Source: an uncultured Succinivibrio sp. (GTDB taxonomy: Bacteria; Pseudomonadota; Gammaproteobacteria; Enterobacterales; Succinivibrionaceae). Taken from it: a DNA stretch of 10,308 bases. A model generated the notes under the pieces. That model was given only the letters and a program-made list of their open reading frames with translations, was not told the origin of the DNA and did not search any database. The stretch covers positions 1 to 10,308 of the forward strand of contig CACYBT010000184.1 of the NCBI GenBank assembly GCA_902772715.1. Direction: 5' to 3'. How positions within the stretch are numbered: position 1 is the stretch's first letter; every line of letters begins with the position of its first letter. Shown one piece after another: positions 7,089 through 10,308 of this stretch. Made by a program: the position numbers and the translations under genes.

Positions 7089-7613
7089 ATGGCTAAACAT
7101 TTTGTGGCAATTATAATGGGTTCTGATTCGGATTTGCCTCTCGTTGAGAATACGATCGAAGTTTTGAGATCTTTTGATATTGCCTATGAGGTCAAGGTTG
7201 CCTCTGCCCATCGTACCCCTGATGTTGTGAAAGATTATGTTTTAGATGCTCAGAATCGAGGTTGCGGGGTGTTTATTGCTGCTGCCGGATTAGCCGCTCA
7301 TCTTGCAGGTGCTGTGGCAGCAAGAACGGTAAGACCGGTAATTGGTATTCCTTGCGACGGTGGCCCTCTTAATGGCGTGGATGCACTGTACTCTACGGTG
7401 CAGATGCCAGGGGGTATTCCTGTGGCATGTGTTGCCGTAGGAAAGGCTGGGGCCAAAAATGCCGGTTATCTTGCTGCACAGATTTTGTCTATTGAAGACA
7501 GTGTACTGCAAGACAAGCTGCTCCAGCAGCGTAATGCTTCCGCCAGTGCCATTCTCAAGAAAAATGAGACAGTGGCAGATGCTTTAAACAAGAAATTTGG
7601 TCTTAACAGTTAG
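7089..7613 (+). CDS. purE: PurE, N5-carboxyaminoimidazole ribonucleotide mutase
   Basis: PurE converts N5-CAIR to CAIR in purine synthesis (class I), or carboxylates AIR directly (class II). The 174-residue protein has the nucleotide-binding start AIIMGSDSD (7-15), SAHRTPD with the conserved His41, and AAHLAG with His71, followed by GVDALYSTVQMPGGIPVA and GAKNAGYLAAQIL. SAHRTPD and the AAHL motif point to class I; class II enzymes such as that of Treponema typically have SAHKT and a different loop. Relative to E. coli, AGGAAHLPG reads AGLAAHLAG. A strong ribosome site (AAAAGGAG, 7074-7081) precedes the ATG. No purK is adjacent, although class I PurE needs the PurK product; purK should be elsewhere on the chromosome. 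The gene lies between yrdD and tsaC, as I recall for the Vibrio purK-purE pair. Confidence 0.95.
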   Translation: MAKHFVAIIMGSDSDLPLVENTIEVLRSFDIAYEVKVASAHRTPDVVKDYVLDAQNRGCGVFIAAAGLAAHLAGAVAARTVRPVIGIPCDGGPLNGVDALYSTVQMPGGIPVACVAVGKAGAKNAGYLAAQILSIEDSVLQDKLLQQRNASASAILKKNETVADALNKKFGLNS

Positions 7614-7621
7614 GATTAGTT

Positions 7622-8203
7622 ATGCAGTATTCTTCAAATGTTAAAGATGCCGCGGAGGTTATTAAAAAAGGTGGTCTCATAGTCTGTCCTACGGAAGGAG
7701 TATATGGAATTTCCTGCAATATGGAAGATCACGATGCTATAGACCGTCTTATTAACCTAAAAAAACGTGATATTGGCAAAGGTCTTATTGTTGTGGATTC
7801 TGTTTTAAGCAGAGTAATCAATCTGTTGGATGCTCGTCATATTAGCGTGCAATCCTACGCGCTTATGATGAAGATGTGGCCTGGTCCGCACACTTTTGTG
7901 GTTCCAGTCAAAAAAGGCTATAGTAACAGGGCTATTCGTATAGATAATACCCTGGCTCTTAGAGTGACCGCCTTTAAGACTATGATGGAACTGTGTGACA
8001 GTTCAGGCTGTCCTCTTATTTCCACGAGTGCTAATCTATCAGGTAACCCTGCCAGTGCTGATCTCAGTAACATTGACAAGGAAATTCTAGAGGGAGTGGA
8101 TCTTGTTTTAAATCTTCCATGTGGTGGACAGCGAGAACCAACATCCATATATGATATTGTTACCGATACACTAATTAGAAAAGGTCCAAACTGGAGAGAA
8201 TAA
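7622..8203 (+). CDS. tsaC: TsaC, threonylcarbamoyl-AMP synthase (Sua5/YrdC family)
   Basis: TsaC makes threonylcarbamoyl-AMP from threonine, bicarbonate and ATP, the first step of the t6A37 modification of ANN-decoding tRNAs; TsaB, TsaD and TsaE then transfer the group. The protein has 193 residues (E. coli TsaC 190), so it is the short single-domain form without the Sua5 C-terminal domain. Visible motifs are PTEGVYGI (23-30), the KxR motif in NLKKRDIGKGLIVV (45-58), WPGPHTFV (86-93), LALRVT (111-116) and STSANLSG (134-141). AGGA overlapping the purE stop serves as ribosome site six bases before the ATG. The stop TAA shares its last A with the aroE ATG, so the two are translationally coupled. 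The tsaC-aroE order is conserved in E. coli. Confidence 0.96.
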   Translation: MQYSSNVKDAAEVIKKGGLIVCPTEGVYGISCNMEDHDAIDRLINLKKRDIGKGLIVVDSVLSRVINLLDARHISVQSYALMMKMWPGPHTFVVPVKKGYSNRAIRIDNTLALRVTAFKTMMELCDSSGCPLISTSANLSGNPASADLSNIDKEILEGVDLVLNLPCGGQREPTSIYDIVTDTLIRKGPNWRE

Positions 8204-9018
8204 TGACTGAAAAATACGCAATTTTAGGCAATCCGGTGGCTCATTCACTGTCACCTGTACTACACGGCCTTTTTGCAAAAATGATGCATGATGACATTAC
8301 CTATGAGAAAATCCTGGTTGAAAGTGGTATGTTTAGTAAAACCTGTGCTGATTTTTTTAGACTTGGGGGTAATGGCTGTAATATCACTGTTCCATGTAAG
8401 GTTGATGCCTGTGAATTTGCGGATAATCTTACTGAATATGCCAAATGTGCCGGTGCAGTTAATACCTTAAAAAAAATGCCAGATGGCAGTGTTTTAGGAG
8501 ACAATACTGATGGTCGTGGTCTTGTGAATGATCTTAAAAGACTAGGACTTAATCTTGCAAAGGAGCATGTTCTTATCATTGGTGCAGGTGGTGCCGCCAA
8601 AGGAATTTTATTGCCAATTCTCAAAGAATCTCCTTTAAGTGTCACTATGACCAATCGCCATTTTGAGAAACTAGAGAGTATAAGAGAAATGACAGATGAA
8701 CGGGTTAATCTAGTGCGTCAGGAGAATTTAGAGCCCAAATACTCACTGATACTGAATGCCACATCTTCTTCACTTATGGGGGTATTGCCTAACATTGAGA
8801 ATAGGGTGATTGCTTCTTCAAGTTTTGTCTATGACCTTATGTACCACAAAGAACACAAAACTATTTTTACAGAGCATGCCAAAAAACTTGGAGTAAAAAA
8901 TGTTGCTGACGGTTTTGGAATGCTTGTGCTACAGGCTGTTTTAGGTTATGAACTGTGGCATGGTCACGCTCCAGACACTGCTGCTGCCTTTAATGAAATT
9001 GCCAAAATCGCCTTATGA
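8203..9018 (+). CDS. aroE: AroE, shikimate 5-dehydrogenase
   Basis: AroE reduces 3-dehydroshikimate to shikimate with NADPH in aromatic amino-acid synthesis. The 271-residue protein (E. coli 272) has the substrate-binding motif GNPVAHSLSP (Ser15, Ser17), NITVPCK with catalytic Lys66, GAVNTL (84-89), GDNTDGRG with catalytic Asp103, the dinucleotide-binding loop GAGGAAKG (127-134), NATSS and the C-terminal DGFGMLVLQA. The NADP phosphate clamp, Asn-Arg-Thr plus a following Arg in E. coli, reads Asn151-Arg152-His153 with Lys156, a partial change that could alter cofactor affinity. The start overlaps the tsaC stop by one base, and the stop overlaps rsmJ by four bases (ATGA). The motifs favour AroE over the paralogue YdiB, as does the operon position. 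Confidence 0.97.
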   Translation: MTEKYAILGNPVAHSLSPVLHGLFAKMMHDDITYEKILVESGMFSKTCADFFRLGGNGCNITVPCKVDACEFADNLTEYAKCAGAVNTLKKMPDGSVLGDNTDGRGLVNDLKRLGLNLAKEHVLIIGAGGAAKGILLPILKESPLSVTMTNRHFEKLESIREMTDERVNLVRQENLEPKYSLILNATSSSLMGVLPNIENRVIASSSFVYDLMYHKEHKTIFTEHAKKLGVKNVADGFGMLVLQAVLGYELWHGHAPDTAAAFNEIAKIAL

Positions 9019-9788
9019 TTGATATTGTTTTAGCGGATGACTGTCCCTTTTATCAGGAAGCGCAAAAAGCTGTTAAGAAAATACAGAACCATCCGCTATA
9101 TCATTCCAAAACTCCCTCATTACGACTTGAAGTGTCAAGGCAAGTGACACTGTTCATCCATGATGAGCATCAAAATTTTAAACCTTTTAGAATTTCCCTT
9201 GCTGATGAAACTTTAATGTGGCGTATCAACCATTTTGGACGCAATACTGAGCCTCTTTTAAAGGCAGTATTAGGGCGCCTTGATCAGCCATCGGTTTTTG
9301 ATGCCACAGCAGGTTTGGGAAGGGAGAGTATGATACTTGCAGGTCATGGGTGCAAGGTTACCATGTTTGAGCGAAATCCTCTGGTATGGTTGCTGTTAAG
9401 AGGAGCGGTAGAAAATCTTAAAACTAGTACTCTCCCTTCAAGGTTTACTGCAGGAGGGCCTGTTCTCGCGCCTTTAGGAAGTATTTTGGATAATTTAGAC
9501 GAGAATACCTTTACTATGGATCGGCCGATGGTGGTCTATTATGATCCCATGTTTCCTAAAAAACAGAAATCTGCTGAAGTGAAAAAGAACATGCAGATTT
9601 TTCATATGATTGTGGGGGAAGATGACGATACTCTTGAGTATGCAAACTCTCTTCTTGAAATTGCTACACATCATATTGTGATTAAAAGACCAGTCAGCGC
9701 TTTACCATTAGAACTTCATGTGCGCCGTTCTAGTTTTGTGGGAGCAAAACAGTGTCGCTATGATTCTTATTACTGTGAAAACAGGTAA
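9015..9788 (+). CDS. rsmJ: RsmJ, 16S rRNA (guanine-1516-N2)-methyltransferase
   Basis: RsmJ (YhiQ) uses SAM to methylate N2 of G1516 in 16S rRNA. The protein has 257 residues (E. coli 250). The Rossmann motif I is FDATAGLGRES (95-105), followed by MFERNPLVW (117-125, the acidic residue for SAM ribose). The family-defining stretch is YYDPMFPKKQKSAEVKKNMQ (175-194), close to the E. coli form DPMFPHKQKSALVKKEM, and VIKRPVSALPL corresponds to VVKRPDYAPPL. The first 90 residues are much more divergent, and the glycine-rich FGGGRG segment of E. coli reads HFGRNTE here. The ATG overlaps the aroE stop by four bases (ATGA). It is the last gene of the plus-strand operon. The family assignment is secure from the core motifs. 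Confidence 0.94.
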   Translation: MIDIVLADDCPFYQEAQKAVKKIQNHPLYHSKTPSLRLEVSRQVTLFIHDEHQNFKPFRISLADETLMWRINHFGRNTEPLLKAVLGRLDQPSVFDATAGLGRESMILAGHGCKVTMFERNPLVWLLLRGAVENLKTSTLPSRFTAGGPVLAPLGSILDNLDENTFTMDRPMVVYYDPMFPKKQKSAEVKKNMQIFHMIVGEDDDTLEYANSLLEIATHHIVIKRPVSALPLELHVRRSSFVGAKQCRYDSYYCENR

Positions 9789-10172
9789 GTCTTGATTGTT
9801 ATTACTGAGCTATTGGATCCCACAGAATCCAACTGTAGAAGTACAAAACCCAATAAGAGTTAGCAAAAGTCGTTTTTGACTCACCTACAATTGTGACGCA
9901 TACCTTTAAGATCAAAATAATTGTTTTTCGTCTTAACGTAATGGTCATGTTTATAAATAGATTTTTTAACATACTACCCCAATAGCCACACCAAAAGAAA
10001 GTATTCAACAGAATATTTATACAAACGAAATCTGTAGTCTTTTACCAAAGCCTTCTGAGTTAACACTTTCTTTTTTCTAGATTCTTCTCAATCTCTTTAA
10101 CTGGAGTTTTTGATTTTTCTTAACAAATCCGTTTCTTTACCTTTCCGAGAAGAATTCCTGAGGCTTTAATAT
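9789..10172. other. Gene-free AT-rich stretch between rsmJ and a convergent gene
   Basis: No convincing gene is visible in any of the six frames. Short frames break often. The longest, on the minus strand at 9802-10008, gives 68 residues rich in hydrophobic and aromatic residues with no recognised motif or good start, and is probably spurious. A transcript end for rsmJ and for the convergent gene on the right is expected here, but I find no GC-rich hairpin followed by T-residues; the small stems at 9813-9832 and 9857-9882 lack T-tracts. The stretch may be a decayed gene or mobile element, but that cannot be shown from the sequence alone. Confidence 0.6.
9993..10074. repeat. Imperfect inverted repeat in the rsmJ downstream gap
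   Basis: AAAAGAAAGT (9993-10002) is an exact inverted copy of ACTTTCTTTT (10065-10074). The similarity extends imperfectly to about 20 bases per arm (9993-10012 and 10054-10074), leaving about 41 bases between. The arms are low in complexity, so chance is possible. It could be the remnant of a small mobile element or a weak transcript-ending structure. Confidence 0.35.
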
Positions 10173-10307
10173 CTAATTTCCCCTATAGTAGTATGTATTT
10201 TTTCCATGCCCCTCTCTCTTGAGTTCTCCTGAATCTACAAGTTTTCTTAGTGCACCTTCCACAGAACTAATACTTAAAGAAGGACAAAGCTCTCGTATAT
10301 CCTGTTT
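10173..10307 (-). CDS. Winged-helix DNA-binding C-terminus of an unidentified protein (partial)
   Basis: The minus-strand frame is open from the right window edge to a TAG at 10173-10175 and gives 44 residues. It reads KQDIRELCPSLSISSVEGAL followed by RKLVDSGELKREGHGKNTYY and YRGN. This is a typical winged helix-turn-helix: a helix ending LCPSL, a recognition helix SISSVEGALRKLVDSG, and a wing ELKREGHGKNTYYYR. Such domains end Fic-family AMPylators, RecG-like/AlbA-type ATP-binding proteins and several transcription regulators; 44 residues cannot decide among them. The gene starts outside the window and converges on the rsmJ operon. It is not part of the conserved housekeeping block, so it may mark the start of a variable region. 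The coding call is confident because the fold pattern is clean; the function is unknown. Confidence 0.75.
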   Translation of the reverse strand, partial: KQDIRELCPSLSISSVEGALRKLVDSGELKREGHGKNTYYYRGN

Positions 10308-10308
10308 A

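Noticed and set aside
9813..9832. Stem TTGGAT/ATCCAA as a possible rsmJ terminator
   Set aside because: It has only six pairs with an eight-base loop and no T-run on either side.
9857..9882. Bulged stem (GAGT, CAAAA / TTTTG, ACTC) as a terminator or RNA element
   Set aside because: It is short, AT-rich and interrupted by a three-base bulge, with no following T-run; chance explains it.
9802..10008. A 68-residue minus-strand reading frame after rsmJ
   Set aside because: It has no recognisable motif, no good ribosome site, and a composition typical of AT-rich noncoding DNA read in frame.

Overview
The window looks like chromosomal housekeeping DNA from an AT-rich gammaproteobacterium. The block def-fmt-rsmB-trkA, divergent from yrdD-tsaC-aroE, is a classic gammaproteobacterial arrangement, and RsmJ (YhiQ) is largely restricted to that class. 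A menaquinone gene (menA) at the left edge fits an anaerobic or facultative lifestyle. A member of the Succinivibrionaceae or a relative is my best guess, but that is inference from gene order and composition.

Layout. At the left edge is the 3' half of menA (+). It converges on a five-gene minus-strand run, read right to left: def (peptide deformylase), fmt (Met-tRNA formyltransferase), rsmB (16S rRNA m5C967 methyltransferase), trkA and trkH (potassium uptake). Spacings are 3 to 10 bases or a short overlap, so this is almost certainly one operon. A roughly 200-base AT-rich divergent intergenic region holding a palindromic TATAAT-type element separates it from a plus-strand run: yrdD (topoisomerase-like zinc ribbons), purE, tsaC, aroE and rsmJ. 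These are also tightly packed, with overlapping stop/start codons at tsaC/aroE and aroE/rsmJ. After rsmJ comes about 385 bases with no convincing gene. The window ends inside a minus-strand gene of which only a 44-residue winged-helix C-terminus is visible.

How the genes work together. Def and Fmt are the two enzymes of the N-formylmethionine cycle. RsmB and RsmJ modify 16S rRNA, and TsaC makes the precursor of tRNA t6A, so both arms serve translation. TrkA and TrkH are the regulatory and pore subunits of one potassium transporter. PurE (purines) and AroE (shikimate) are biosynthetic passengers in the plus-strand operon.

Most of the window is ordinary. The clearest unexplained feature is a perfect 15-bp inverted repeat with a 3-base loop inside the 5' coding part of rsmB. 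Secondary points are the absence of dprA and smg from the divergent locus, purE without an adjacent purK, changed glycine motifs in both TrkA nucleotide-binding domains, and the unidentified winged-helix gene at the right edge. I see no CRISPR array, tRNA, rRNA, intact insertion sequence or defence system.
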